DNA from: Sphingomonas sp.
GTDB taxonomy: Bacteria; Pseudomonadota; Alphaproteobacteria; Sphingomonadales; Sphingomonadaceae
Reading direction: 5' to 3'
Length of the DNA stretch: 64,000 nt
Assembly (NCBI RefSeq): GCF_004799495.1
Contig: NZ_SSMY01000009.1
Coordinates: 1 to 64,000, forward strand
The position numbers and the translations under genes were made by a program. The notes beneath the pieces are model-generated. The model did not search any database and was not told the DNA's origin. It saw only the letters and a program-made list of their open reading frames with translations. Every line of letters starts with the position of its first letter. The stretch's first letter is position 1. Of this stretch, positions 25,601 through 33,158 are shown piece by piece.

Positions 25601-28600
25601 CCTACATCGGGTTCTTCATGCTCGACAGCGTGGTTGGAACGGGCCGCGTATCAGTCATCGGCAAGACCCCGGCGAACACAGCATCTGTCGCGATGTTGAT
25701 CTACAACTACAGCGGCGGCGGCGACGTGAGCTTCGATCTCAGCGAACCCGTAATCCGCTTCAATACCGTTTCGGGCGGCAATCTCGTTCGGGCCGATGGC
25801 ACGACCGTGCTCAACGATGCTGCCATCGTTACGGCCTCGGGAACGGCTGCCTTCGTGAACGGGCAAGGTCCGCTCGCGACGGCCACGAGCGTTGCGCCCG
25901 GCTACCTCGCAATTGGTGACACGTCGAACATGGTGCTCGACCCGGACTTGAAGGACGCGACCTCTTGGACCTTCGCGTCAGGCTCGACCAACACGGTGAC
26001 TTCGACCGTGCTCGCCAACCTTGGTGCACGGTCCGCGCTCAAGGGCGCGGCCACCACGACCAGCGTCACCGACGCGAAGCTCGTGAAGCCGTTCACGGTC
26101 GAAGCCAACGTGACCTATACGGCGTCGGCCCGCGCTTACATCGCGACCGGCGACAACTACTATTCGCGTTTGCAGTTCATCCCGATGGACAAGTCGGGAG
26201 CCGACATTTCGGTGTCCGGCAACAACTTCGTTGTCGATTATCGTCCGGCTATAGTCGGCGGCAGCGGTGCCACGAGCGACCAATATCTCACCTTCACCGT
26301 GGCGCTGAAAATGCCTTCGAACGCCGTTCAGGCTCGTATTGAGTTGGATCACGGGCACTCGGGCGGCACGCCGACGGGATCGCCGACGTGGGCGGTGCCG
26401 CGCGTGCAACGCCAATACACCCCCGGCTTGCTCGATATTGGCAGCACCGTGAACATGGTTCCCGATCCCGAATTTCGCGACGTTGCGTCGTGGAGCGGGC
26501 TCGGCGGAAGCCAATATCTCGCGGTCCTGCCGAACACGACGGCAGGCGAAGGCTCGGGCCTGAACAAAATCCGCATCACCCCGGATGGCACGAACGTCTA
26601 TCCGTGCTGGATCACGAGCAAAAAGGTGCCGGTCGAAGCGGGCAAGTCCTACTTCGCGAGCATCTACATGAAAGTCGTTTCGGCCGGGACGGCTGGCGTG
26701 ATGCGGGCATGGGTTGAGTTCTTCAACTCGGCAGGCACGTCGCTCGGCGCTACCGACATTTGGTATAACACGGGCACCACGAACGGGCGTCAATCGGTCA
26801 TCATCAAGGCACCGGCCAACGCCGCTTTCGCCAACATGGCAATCATCGGCGGCTATGGCACGACGCGCGTGTGGGAAGTCTCCGAACCGATCTTGCGCCC
26901 GATCATGTCGCTCGGCGCAACGGTCACACAGGGCGACGGCACGACTTTGCTCACCGACGCGGCGGCGATCACTTCCGTCGGCACGGCGGCTTACATCGCC
27001 AATCAGGGCACGGGTGCGACCGCGAACAACATCGCTGGGCTCAACGCGACCGAAGGGGCGAAGTTTGCCGGTATCGAAGCCGGTGCTTCCAACGATACCT
27101 CGCTTCGTAATCCCGCGATCCTGAACCGGCCCGAGAAGCAACAACTCATCGTTGATGAGGCAGCGCGGGATAGCCGGTGGAAGCAACTCCTCGGGCGTCT
27201 CAGCGATCTCGGCATTGTCGGCACCGCGCAAAACCTCGTCTTGCAGTCGGAAAATTTTGGCACGACGTGGAGCGGCGGCACCGTCACCGCAAATGACATG
27301 GCGGACCAAGACGGCGACGTGATCGCCGACAAGGTTGTGCTCGGCGCGAACGGCACCATTCAGCAATTTAACGTCGGCGCTGCCGGATCGAACTACGTGG
27401 CCGACGTGTGGGCATACTCCACGACCTCAGTCACAGTGAATTGGGGGCTCTACGATAACGTAAGTGGCGGACAGTATGTCAGTCAGACGATTCCGGCGAA
27501 CACGTGGACGCTCTTGCGGAAGTCGGCAACGTTCGGGGCGGGATCGACCGACCGCCGATTGCAGTTCATTGCTCCCGCCAGTGGCGCAACCGTGTGGTTG
27601 TCAAAGGCGCAATTGCGGCTTTCAAGTTATCCGCCCCTCTATGCGGCGACCACGACCGCGACCTACACGAACGCATCGGGCAACTCGACAATCGACGCGG
27701 CGGTGCTCGCGCGCGATACTCAGCGCACTTATCGCAACGGACTGTCACCGGCTTGGAATGATGCCACTCAGGAAACGACCTTTGTCCGGGCGACGTGGCA
27801 ATCGAACCTTTCCGCCTATCTGGCCTCGCTCGATAGTCTCGACCGTCTAATCAGCGTGACGGACTCGACGCTCGCGACGTGGGCGGCGATTACCGGCACG
27901 GGCAAGCCCGCAGACGGGGCGACCGTGGGCGCAGTGTGGGGCACCAACCTCAGCGGGCGACCGACGAACATCGCGGCGCTCACTGGCACGGAGGTAATCC
28001 GAAACGACGCGATCACCGTTGATGCATCTGGCTTGCTTCAGGGGATCGGCACCGCGAGCGTGCCAGTCGATAACACCAAGCAATTGTGGACTCAGGTTGT
28101 CAGCCGTCCGCTCAATCTGAGCGATCTCGACGGCACGGCGAACGCCAAGCTGAGTGGCATTCAGGCGAACGCGACTGTCGGCGCAACGTGGGGCGTGAAT
28201 ATCGGCAGTCAGCCGACCAGCCTCAGCGGGATCAATTCGACCGAAGGCACGAAGCTCGGCGGCATCGCGTCGGGCGCGACGAAGAACATCGTCACGACAG
28301 GTTCAACAGCCCCGTCATCGCCTGCCGATGGCGATGTGTGGAATGATACCAGCACCACGCCCGCGACCGTGAAGCTTCGTGTGTCGGGCGCTTGGGTCAC
28401 GGCATCAACCAACGTCACCAACACGAACCAAATTACAGATGGTGCCGGGCTGGGCACCACGGCGGTTTGGTCGAGCGTCAGCGGCACCGGAAAACCCGCC
28501 GACAATGCGACGGTCGGTGCCGTGTGGGGAACCAACCTGAGCGGGCGTCCGGCCAATCTGGCGGCACTCGTCGGCACTGAGGGGATCAACAACGCCAATC

Positions 28601-29715
28601 AGCTTTGGAGCGATGTGTCCGGCACGGGCAAACCCGCCGATAACGCGACCGTGGGCGCGGTTTGGGGAACCAACCTCAGTGGACGCCCGGCCAATCTCGC
28701 TTCGCTGAGCGGTAGCGAAGGCATCCTCAACAGTGGCGTGACAATGGCGGCAAACGGCACGCTCATCGGTGCCGGTGGCGGTGCCGTGGCCTATGACAGC
28801 CTTCCGAACGGCTCGACCTACGGCAAGATTTTGCTGAGCGAATTGTCGAGCGGTGCGCACAAGCTTGGTGTCGCCGGTTCCGGCGCGATCCTTGGCGATC
28901 AACGCAATATCCCGGCCATCACGTCGCTCAACATGCGCTCACGCTTCAGCGGGCAGACTGTCAGCTATTCGGCATCGGCGGGCTCACCCGCTACGGCGAC
29001 GATCTCAGTGAGCGCCTTCACCGCGCTCATGGGATCGGCGTCGATCTCCTACGGTGCGACGAGCGTCAGCGTCTCGGGCACGGGTGGTTCGACCGCGAGC
29101 TATTATCTCTACTTCGATGACGTTGGTTACACGGGGGGCACCAAGACCCTCGTTGCCACCACGAACCCCAACGATCTCTTCTCGAACAACTCGCGCGTGT
29201 TCGTCGGGTCGGTCGATATCACGTTCCCAACGTCCGGCACTGGTGGGGGCTCGGGCGGCGGTGGCGGCGGTGGCGGCTGTGTGGACGAAGAGTCGTGGAT
29301 CGCGCTTCTCGATAGCCTCGTGCGGGCGCGTGAGGTGTGCGAGGGCGATCCGGTCGAATGCGCGACTGCCGATATGTCGGACGCTCGCACGGTCGTCATT
29401 CCGTGCACGCTCATGCCAACCCGGTTGCAACCGTCCTACCGTCTCACCACGGCGAGCGGTGCGACCGTGATCGCCAGCGCGAGCACGCCGATGACTCTTC
29501 GCGATCTCAGCACGACTTGGGTGCCGGACATGCTCGGGCACGAAGCGCTCGTGAAGCGTGACGGGGTTCTGACGTGGGAGGAAGTGGTCGCGGTCGAGTT
29601 CGTCGGGCTTCGCCGCGTGGTGCTCATAGGCGTCAACGACGGCATGTATTTCGCTGGCGAGCACGCGGAAGCGATGATCGCGACGCACAACATCGTGTCG
29701 AAGGACTTGCAATAA
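22627..29715 (+). CDS. Large tail tip / receptor-binding protein with C-terminal Hint-like domain
   Basis: A 2,362-residue protein. About residues 1-390 look like a tail-hub domain; about 395-560 are helical (QAAADAAQTTANTASATANA); then come repeated beta modules, each opening with a pattern like NMVPDPEF-x-D-x-x-SW (near residues 724, 898, 1,098, 1,271 and 1,534), as in carbohydrate-binding folds; then repeats of AVWGTNLSGRP. A Gly-rich linker leads to Cys2218, which begins a 138-residue Hint-like domain ending THN at 2353-2355 with seven residues after. The start is GTG, four bases after TAAATA. It should bind host surface glycans; the C-terminal domain may cleave itself. Confidence 0.8.
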   Translation: MRNLLLEISAINPSTGLTTPVRMSAAWASPKGVYVNSLEWKPAIISGPQFSLSWFKDRQPQPLGVSYGQVSFAIDKAFANDQWLSLNFDGALATLWVGNDGDAFASYRQIWTGSLGQIVRDDDRTAHVVLLGPEAILVRDLLSATYAGTGGAEGPSSLIGTLKPFAMGACTNVTPVLVDAVNRIYQVHAYGTCAINAVYEGAISLGTAAATATDYASLAALTLADGTWAAAPNVGMFRLADDPTTTITADVGSASTVGAIVTALMTKAGLSSAFIDSSVATATAGYCLYASDQASILDLIHAAALSGRRFLIADSTGKFHLATHTSTKTAGTLRSDRSTTPLVLPDTITQAAVTAPAWQVKVGHTRNWTLQTSSDILAAVAELGADIDAAQAAADAAQTTANTASATANAATVRLASMANDNVLDRTDKLQVVRDVTAINAEVSGIQSSASGLGITTELTTYNNAYSALITYLSGLSPAYTDTTTDTAIVASTFNTKFGDYYTARQALLNKIAAVSATRANWTGVTGTPNPIANVTNTTVIDNSNITITGTGQINTGSTTLTPIIDNGKITVNAGTLTGIGTANVVVDNSKLVLNANGVLIGGGPATVPIDALQIVNGPAVAGATKNIVTTGTTAPASPTNGDVWNDTSTSPATVKLRVAGAWVVASNYVTGTAQIADTANLGNTAIWTSVGSRPTELIDGRIAAGLDATGQVARRVPSTFLGDVSASNVVLDPYFNDNPTSWTLYNYTAGNTAIQFSTNATALAQIGTTKAIRLIAGQGAAFALSAQTTVPINGTYSASARFYVKAGFYGAVQMSCIFYDATGTQLDQTNTYAFNLTSATAITADTVVDVSTAMKQAPSGTAKVAWNLYGSATGGDLYFGLPLIQRATTPGNAVLGDTTNFVPDPDFLDPATAWKITGSWQKLVNSTNGKGAGKNKIRGSLAQAFTLTSTPVTCVPNTSVTASIYREKVSGTTGGLNGAVYAADSTGAFLAYIGFFMLDSVVGTGRVSVIGKTPANTASVAMLIYNYSGGGDVSFDLSEPVIRFNTVSGGNLVRADGTTVLNDAAIVTASGTAAFVNGQGPLATATSVAPGYLAIGDTSNMVLDPDLKDATSWTFASGSTNTVTSTVLANLGARSALKGAATTTSVTDAKLVKPFTVEANVTYTASARAYIATGDNYYSRLQFIPMDKSGADISVSGNNFVVDYRPAIVGGSGATSDQYLTFTVALKMPSNAVQARIELDHGHSGGTPTGSPTWAVPRVQRQYTPGLLDIGSTVNMVPDPEFRDVASWSGLGGSQYLAVLPNTTAGEGSGLNKIRITPDGTNVYPCWITSKKVPVEAGKSYFASIYMKVVSAGTAGVMRAWVEFFNSAGTSLGATDIWYNTGTTNGRQSVIIKAPANAAFANMAIIGGYGTTRVWEVSEPILRPIMSLGATVTQGDGTTLLTDAAAITSVGTAAYIANQGTGATANNIAGLNATEGAKFAGIEAGASNDTSLRNPAILNRPEKQQLIVDEAARDSRWKQLLGRLSDLGIVGTAQNLVLQSENFGTTWSGGTVTANDMADQDGDVIADKVVLGANGTIQQFNVGAAGSNYVADVWAYSTTSVTVNWGLYDNVSGGQYVSQTIPANTWTLLRKSATFGAGSTDRRLQFIAPASGATVWLSKAQLRLSSYPPLYAATTTATYTNASGNSTIDAAVLARDTQRTYRNGLSPAWNDATQETTFVRATWQSNLSAYLASLDSLDRLISVTDSTLATWAAITGTGKPADGATVGAVWGTNLSGRPTNIAALTGTEVIRNDAITVDASGLLQGIGTASVPVDNTKQLWTQVVSRPLNLSDLDGTANAKLSGIQANATVGATWGVNIGSQPTSLSGINSTEGTKLGGIASGATKNIVTTGSTAPSSPADGDVWNDTSTTPATVKLRVSGAWVTASTNVTNTNQITDGAGLGTTAVWSSVSGTGKPADNATVGAVWGTNLSGRPANLAALVGTEGINNANQLWSDVSGTGKPADNATVGAVWGTNLSGRPANLASLSGSEGILNSGVTMAANGTLIGAGGGAVAYDSLPNGSTYGKILLSELSSGAHKLGVAGSGAILGDQRNIPAITSLNMRSRFSGQTVSYSASAGSPATATISVSAFTALMGSASISYGATSVSVSGTGGSTASYYLYFDDVGYTGGTKTLVATTNPNDLFSNNSRVFVGSVDITFPTSGTGGGSGGGGGGGGCVDEESWIALLDSLVRAREVCEGDPVECATADMSDARTVVIPCTLMPTRLQPSYRLTTASGATVIASASTPMTLRDLSTTWVPDMLGHEALVKRDGVLTWEEVVAVEFVGLRRVVLIGVNDGMYFAGEHAEAMIATHNIVSKDLQ
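24496..24626 (+). repeat. Internal repeat, first copy (second at 28,276-28,406)
   Basis: About 131 bp encoding TKNIVTTG, then a P-A-S-P / P-S-S-P variant, DVWNDTS, ATVKLRV and GAW recur 3,780 bp (1,260 codons) downstream in the same frame. The copies differ mainly at third positions and a few residues, so this is a module duplication within the tail gene. Confidence 0.8.
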
Positions 29716-29722
29716 ATAGCTC

Positions 29723-30175
29723 ATGGCATTCACCGTATCCGAACAGCGTGCCGGGCTCGCTTCCAACGAAACTCTTGTGGACCTTGATGACGGACATTGC
29801 ATCGCCGTCGCGGTCGAGCCGTCATGGCTCGCCAACGGCAGCGGTGTCGCGATCCGGGCAAGCGCTCGCTGGGTTGATAGCGATGGGCAGACGCACACGT
29901 GCCCGGCTGGGCAGCATGTCGAATTGACCTTCTCGCACACAGCCGATGCCGCGTCAGTCGAGCGTCACGGGCTCGCGGCGTTGTCAAAGGAGGTTCTGTT
30001 ACTCGTGCTCGGCGAAGCACCGACTTTGGTCGATCACGACAACGAAGATGGCACTACTCACTCGGCACCGATCATCGCGTTTGGCGATGACGTGCGGTTG
30101 AACGCGTCGGTGCGTCGCGCAATCGCCGTGGTGGGCGCGGTCGGCACGATCAACGCCGGGTCGGTGCTCGGCTAA
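29723..30175 (+). CDS. Tail-associated protein, hypothetical
   Basis: A 150-residue protein after the large tail gene, with a central SWLANGSGVAIRASARWVDS region and an ending rich in Ala, Val and Gly. No signal peptide or membrane helix is evident apart from a mildly hydrophobic tail (AIAVVGAVGTINAGSVLG). It may be a tail-fibre accessory protein by position. TAAATA plus 4 bases precedes the ATG, and its own stop opens the next copy of the motif. Confidence 0.55.
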   Translation: MAFTVSEQRAGLASNETLVDLDDGHCIAVAVEPSWLANGSGVAIRASARWVDSDGQTHTCPAGQHVELTFSHTADAASVERHGLAALSKEVLLLVLGEAPTLVDHDNEDGTTHSAPIIAFGDDVRLNASVRRAIAVVGAVGTINAGSVLG

Positions 30176-30183
30176 ATATCATC

Positions 30184-30588
30184 ATGAGAAACTTCGAAAC
30201 GCTCTTCGACGCCGCTCAGGCGGTTCGCAACTTCACCATCGATAAGCCTGAGGGTTGCCCGGATGCGATCTTCGAGCGCCTTCGCACGCAATCGATGGAC
30301 CTTGTGGCATGGGAACAGACCCTTCGTGCCATTTACGACGCGGATCGCGGCGCGGGCGATGCCGACTCCGTGGGGCCTGAGTTGATGCAAATTGCGGCGG
30401 CGGCGCTCTGTGTCTTTGCCGTCTCGGGCTTTCTCGTGATCGGCAAGGACGGGACGGCAGCGCGGATGCGTCTCGCGCTCTTGCGCGATGCCGGTGAGCC
30501 CGCTCCGGAAGGTATGGCATGGCCGGACCCGGAAAACGATCCGGCTAAGACCTTCATTCCGCCACCGCCCGAGCCGCCCGCGCTCTAA
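30184..30588 (+). CDS. Hypothetical protein with one hydrophobic segment
   Basis: A 134-residue protein with a hydrophobic stretch at about residues 62-82 (MQIAAAALCVFAVSGFLVIG) and a Pro-rich C-terminus (IPPPPEPPAL). It could be a membrane protein of the lysis group because the next genes are membrane proteins. It begins 5 bases after TAAATA. No family is recognised. Confidence 0.5.
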   Translation: MRNFETLFDAAQAVRNFTIDKPEGCPDAIFERLRTQSMDLVAWEQTLRAIYDADRGAGDADSVGPELMQIAAAALCVFAVSGFLVIGKDGTAARMRLALLRDAGEPAPEGMAWPDPENDPAKTFIPPPPEPPAL

Positions 30589-30630
30589 CCGCTAAATGAC
30601 GCTCCGGGAGGGCTGGGGGCTAAATATGTC

Positions 30631-30825
30631 ATGTTCAACAAGCTTCGCGCCGGGATCGGCCACCTCGTTACCTACCTTGAAAACCGCCTTTTAGAGCGCT
30701 CGACATGGGTTGGCTTTGGCGGTGCTGTCGCGGCTGCCGCCGCACTCTCTCCGCCGCTGAGCTACATCGGCATGGCGTGCGGTATGGTTGCGATGTTGGT
30801 GCCCAATCCGGGCAAGCCCGAATGA
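30631..30825 (+). CDS. Holin-like small membrane protein
   Basis: A 64-residue protein with a basic N-terminus and two hydrophobic stretches, WVGFGGAVAAAAALSPPL and YIGMACGMVAMLVP, that could form two membrane helices. Size, topology and position after the tail genes fit a class II holin, which would let the cytoplasmic M15 endolysin reach the cell wall. There is no sequence family match that I can name. TAAATA plus 4 bases precedes the ATG; it overlaps the next gene by ATGA. Confidence 0.55.
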   Translation: MFNKLRAGIGHLVTYLENRLLERSTWVGFGGAVAAAAALSPPLSYIGMACGMVAMLVPNPGKPE

Positions 30826-31223
30826 GCATCATGCCGCCCGACGGCACTCCGTTGGACATGCGCGACCTTCTCATTCGTCTTGACCAGCGTGTCGCGGACG
30901 GCTTCGATAACATGAACAAGGGCTTCGCCGAGCAAAAGCGCGAGACGGACGCACTCAAGGTCCGCGTGACCGATATCGAGCGCGACCTTGGGGATCGCCC
31001 CATGTTGAAGGCTCAGCACTTCAACCTCGTGACCCGCGTTGACGATCTCGAAGACGCACACGCGGAAGTCTCGGGCGCGATCAAGGCAACTCGGCTTTGG
31101 GGAGCGGTGATCGTCGGCGTGATCGCCGTGCTCGGCTACCTTGGCCTCACGGTGGAATTGCGCTCGGCTCAGCCGGTTGCCACGTCCAAGACCGTCCAAA
31201 CCGTGACAGTCCCAACCGGCTAA
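30822..31223 (+). CDS. Coiled-coil membrane protein, lysis-associated candidate
   Basis: A 133-residue protein. About residues 12-90 are helical and charged (RLDQRVADGFDNMNKGFAEQ, then DALKVRVTDIERDL), followed by one membrane helix (LWGAVIVGVIAVLGYLGL) and a short tail of about 25 residues. It would be anchored in the inner membrane. It is translationally coupled to the holin-like gene. A holin partner, anti-holin or spanin-like role is possible from context; none is shown. Confidence 0.55.
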   Translation: MSIMPPDGTPLDMRDLLIRLDQRVADGFDNMNKGFAEQKRETDALKVRVTDIERDLGDRPMLKAQHFNLVTRVDDLEDAHAEVSGAIKATRLWGAVIVGVIAVLGYLGLTVELRSAQPVATSKTVQTVTVPTG

Positions 31224-31504
31224 AATAATTTAATCGGCGGATTTGCCGAATTGCGAAATCGCTTCACGAGGGCGATTTTGGTGCACCAAACGAGTTATTC
31301 GTGCGCGCCGCGCTTTACCGTCATCATGGGTCAATTTGGTGCTCTTGACGCCTGAAGGCTCAGGGCTATTTCGCCCCCGTCGTCCGGCTCAGATGCGTTG
31401 CCGGGCAATCTCGCCAAACACCACGGCGCATTCGCGACACGGGTAGGCAGCGACGGTGAACCATCGGTGCACCGCCAACGCTGACAACCAACGTGGGGTG
31501 TGTC
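31224..31504. other. Intergenic region of 281 bp with weak hairpins
   Basis: No convincing gene. AAATCGC and GCGATTT (31,256-31,278) form a stem followed by T's and could be a terminator of the lysis group. A short minus-strand frame encodes a CRECAVVFGEIARQRI-like piece with a CxxC, possibly a remnant of a zinc-ribbon protein, but it has no good start. No TAAATA is present. Confidence 0.4.
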
Positions 31505-31909
31505 ATGGGCAACCAATCCGCCGATCAATGGCGTTCGTTCATCTACAGTCTTCGGCAGTCGGTTGACGCCGGATATCCGCCCGAGCCGGGATTTCAGGGT
31601 CGGGCGGGCAAGCTACGGATAAGCTACGCACCGCGCGGTGACGACATGGGCGAATGGACCCTGAGCGGTGCCGGGTGGCGAGCAAGAGTGTTTGAGCGCT
31701 GGCAGCCGGAGGAAGGTGACGCGCTGTCTGAGGTGGAAGATGTTAGCGCGGTGATGCTCGCTGGCGACGAAGCTTCGGCTTTCGCCGAGATCGCGGCATT
31801 GGCTGAGGTGCGGGTTTCGGTCGGATTTCGCAATCGCGCCATTTCGAAGCGCTCGACCTACCACTTTGAGCGCGAAGAGCGGGTCGGCGAAATCGAGATC
31901 ATCGAATGA
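31505..31909 (+). CDS. Hypothetical protein
   Basis: A 134-residue acidic protein with no signal or membrane segment and no recognised domain. It opens a run of five small genes (31,505-32,664) that overlap or nearly touch, at the right end of the prophage. GGGG precedes the ATG at a usable distance; TAAATA is absent. An upstream in-frame GTG at 31,493 is less likely. These genes may be late accessory or early regulatory genes; the sequence does not say. Confidence 0.55.
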   Translation: MGNQSADQWRSFIYSLRQSVDAGYPPEPGFQGRAGKLRISYAPRGDDMGEWTLSGAGWRARVFERWQPEEGDALSEVEDVSAVMLAGDEASAFAEIAALAEVRVSVGFRNRAISKRSTYHFEREERVGEIEIIE

Positions 31910-32070
31910 TGCGCGCGCCGCTCACCCCGGACGAACTTGACACCGCCGACGAAGCGGCGCGCGAGCGGGCGCGTCGCCAGTTCGCACAGGTCCGGGCGCA
32001 CACCGAAACCTTGGCGACGGTTAAACGGCTCGTGGACGCGCTTTGGAGCGATGACGATGCCAGAGACTGA
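31906..32070 (+). CDS. Small helical protein, hypothetical
   Basis: A 54-residue protein starting in an ATGA overlap with the gene before. It is one long amphipathic helix (DELDTADEAARERARRQFAQ). It overlaps the next gene by 20 bp. No function is assigned; the tight coupling supports translation. Confidence 0.5.
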   Translation: MMRAPLTPDELDTADEAARERARRQFAQVRAHTETLATVKRLVDALWSDDDARD

Positions 32071-32200
32071 GCAAGAGCGGCATGACAAAGCTGTCGATCT
32101 AATCGAGCGATGGAAGCGCGAGCGGGAGGAAGAACGCGAGCGCGCCGATCCATGGCGGCGTTTCCTTCGTGCGCGAAAAGAGGGAGATCGGCCTAAATAG
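32051..32200 (+). CDS. Small highly charged protein, hypothetical
   Basis: A 49-residue protein dominated by Glu and Arg (LIERWKREREEERERADPW). GGAG lies 5 bases before the ATG at 32,051; ATG at 32,057 is an alternative. Such sequences form single charged helices. It overlaps the upstream gene and its stop TAA opens the TAAATA at 32,194. Confidence 0.5.
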   Translation: MTMPETEQERHDKAVDLIERWKREREEERERADPWRRFLRARKEGDRPK

Positions 32201-32203
32201 CGT

Positions 32204-32491
32204 GTGATCGCCGATGACTTTCGAGCCGAATGGGATGCCGCCAGCAACGAAGACCTCAAGGACCGGGTGTTTCGCACCTACAGCCGGGCCTTCGTGTGGG
32301 AGAATTCGCGCCGGGAAATGACGCCCCGACTCATATGGCGTCCGTCGCGATTGGACGAACACTTACCCGATCCCTTCCGGCCATGCTGGCACGCGATAAG
32401 CGATGACGACTTGGCCGATCTCGAAACCGCGCTCATCGCGGCGCGTCGCGCTGCCCGAAAGATTGCGGCGCGACGGGGCGCAACGCGATGA
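32204..32491 (+). CDS. Hypothetical protein
   Basis: A 95-residue protein with aromatic-rich middle part (AFVWENSRREMTPRLIWRPS) and a basic helical C-terminus. It starts with GTG four bases after TAAATA, the last copy of the motif in the prophage. It overlaps the next gene by an ATGA. No family is recognised. Confidence 0.55.
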   Translation: MIADDFRAEWDAASNEDLKDRVFRTYSRAFVWENSRREMTPRLIWRPSRLDEHLPDPFRPCWHAISDDDLADLETALIAARRAARKIAARRGATR

Positions 32492-32664
32492 CGCCCGGCC
32501 AACTCGCGATCCTTGAGCGCACGACCGACCCGGTAAAACGGGAGGTGTTACGGCGCTTGTTCGAGAAGGCCGGTGACGCGGCCAACCTCGCGGTCGAAAC
32601 GAAACCTATCGCTTTGGTGCTCGACCCGGACGCCGAGCGGGCTCGCCGGAAGTGGCGGACCTAA
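32488..32664 (+). CDS. Small protein, hypothetical
   Basis: A 58-residue protein coupled to the gene before by an ATGA overlap. It has an acidic-basic helical N-terminal half and a short beta stretch (TKPIALVLDPD). It ends against the convergent exported-protein gene, with the two stop codons overlapping by 3 bases. No function is assigned. Confidence 0.5.
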   Translation: MTPGQLAILERTTDPVKREVLRRLFEKAGDAANLAVETKPIALVLDPDAERARRKWRT

Positions 32665-33140
32665 AGCGCCTTGGTAACGATCCGCACGCGCGGGTTGAGA
32701 CGAAGCTGAGACTCGTTCACGGCCTCAGTTCCGAACGATAGCGCTCCGGCAGCGTGCATCCCGCCAGACTTGATGAGATAGAACCCGTCGGCGGTGTCCA
32801 TATCCATCGTGGTGCCGAGTCCGCTATTGATGAGCACTTCGACCGGCGCGTTCATGGGATCGCCCGACGTGATGTTGAGTTGGTTGCCATCGCGGCTCGT
32901 GAAATACCGCTTGTCAGTGTCGCGGCTCCGCTCGACCGTGATCTTGAGCCCGATGATCTTGTCGGTGTTTGCGGCCACGAGATCGGTGAAGCGCTCGGCG
33001 TTGGTCGCTGAGACGACGCCCGTATAGACGATGACTGTCTTGATCCCGGACGCGGCACGCTTGGGAACCGGTTTGCGGGCATCTGCCCCGGCTGAGATTA
33101 CCGAAAGCGCGATAGCCGCCGCTAATCCGAACCGCCGCAT
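32661..33140 (-). CDS. Exported protein, hypothetical (second prophage accessory exported protein)
   Basis: A 159-residue protein with a signal peptide (MRRFGLAAAIALSVISAGADA) and a mature part of about 138 residues with no recognised domain. It is encoded against the late genes at the right end, next to the tRNA gene, where accessory genes expressed in lysogens often sit. Together with the exported protein at 470-1225 it suggests the prophage may change the host periplasm or surface; this is inference from signal peptides and location. Confidence 0.65.
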   Translation of the reverse strand: MRRFGLAAAIALSVISAGADARKPVPKRAASGIKTVIVYTGVVSATNAERFTDLVAANTDKIIGLKITVERSRDTDKRYFTSRDGNQLNITSGDPMNAPVEVLINSGLGTTMDMDTADGFYLIKSGGMHAAGALSFGTEAVNESQLRLNPRVRIVTKAL

Positions 33141-33158
33141 TCCAACCCCCCGGTAATT

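Larger units (their letters stand above)
1663..32203 (+). repeat. Dispersed TAAATA gene-start motif (21 copies)
   Basis: TAAATA, always preceded by C or A, occurs at 1663, 4877, 5327, 5497, 5603, 6808, 7056, 8413, 11562, 12307, 13446, 14690, 15132, 16165, 17016, 21457, 22617, 29713, 30173, 30621 and 32194 (first base given). At 16 of these an ATG, or GTG at 7066, 22627 and 32204, follows after exactly 4 or 5 bases, generally without a Shine-Dalgarno sequence. In many cases its TAA is the stop codon of the gene before. At 5497, 11562, 12307, 15132 and 16165 it heads a longer leader that carries its own ribosome-binding site. The function is unknown; see findings. Confidence 0.85.

Noticed and set aside
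23092..27366. Long minus-strand frames opposite the large tail gene
   Set aside because: The plus-strand tail protein explains the region; the antisense translations are Arg/Val/Asp-rich without ribosome-binding sites.
31331..31528. 65-codon minus-strand frame in the intergenic region
   Set aside because: No ribosome-binding site, no domain, and it overlaps the start of the gene at 31,505.
1663..32203. TAAATA as an ordinary sigma-70 promoter
   Set aside because: I see no consistent -35 hexamer at the right distance from the copies, so a normal sigma-70 promoter is not a sufficient explanation.
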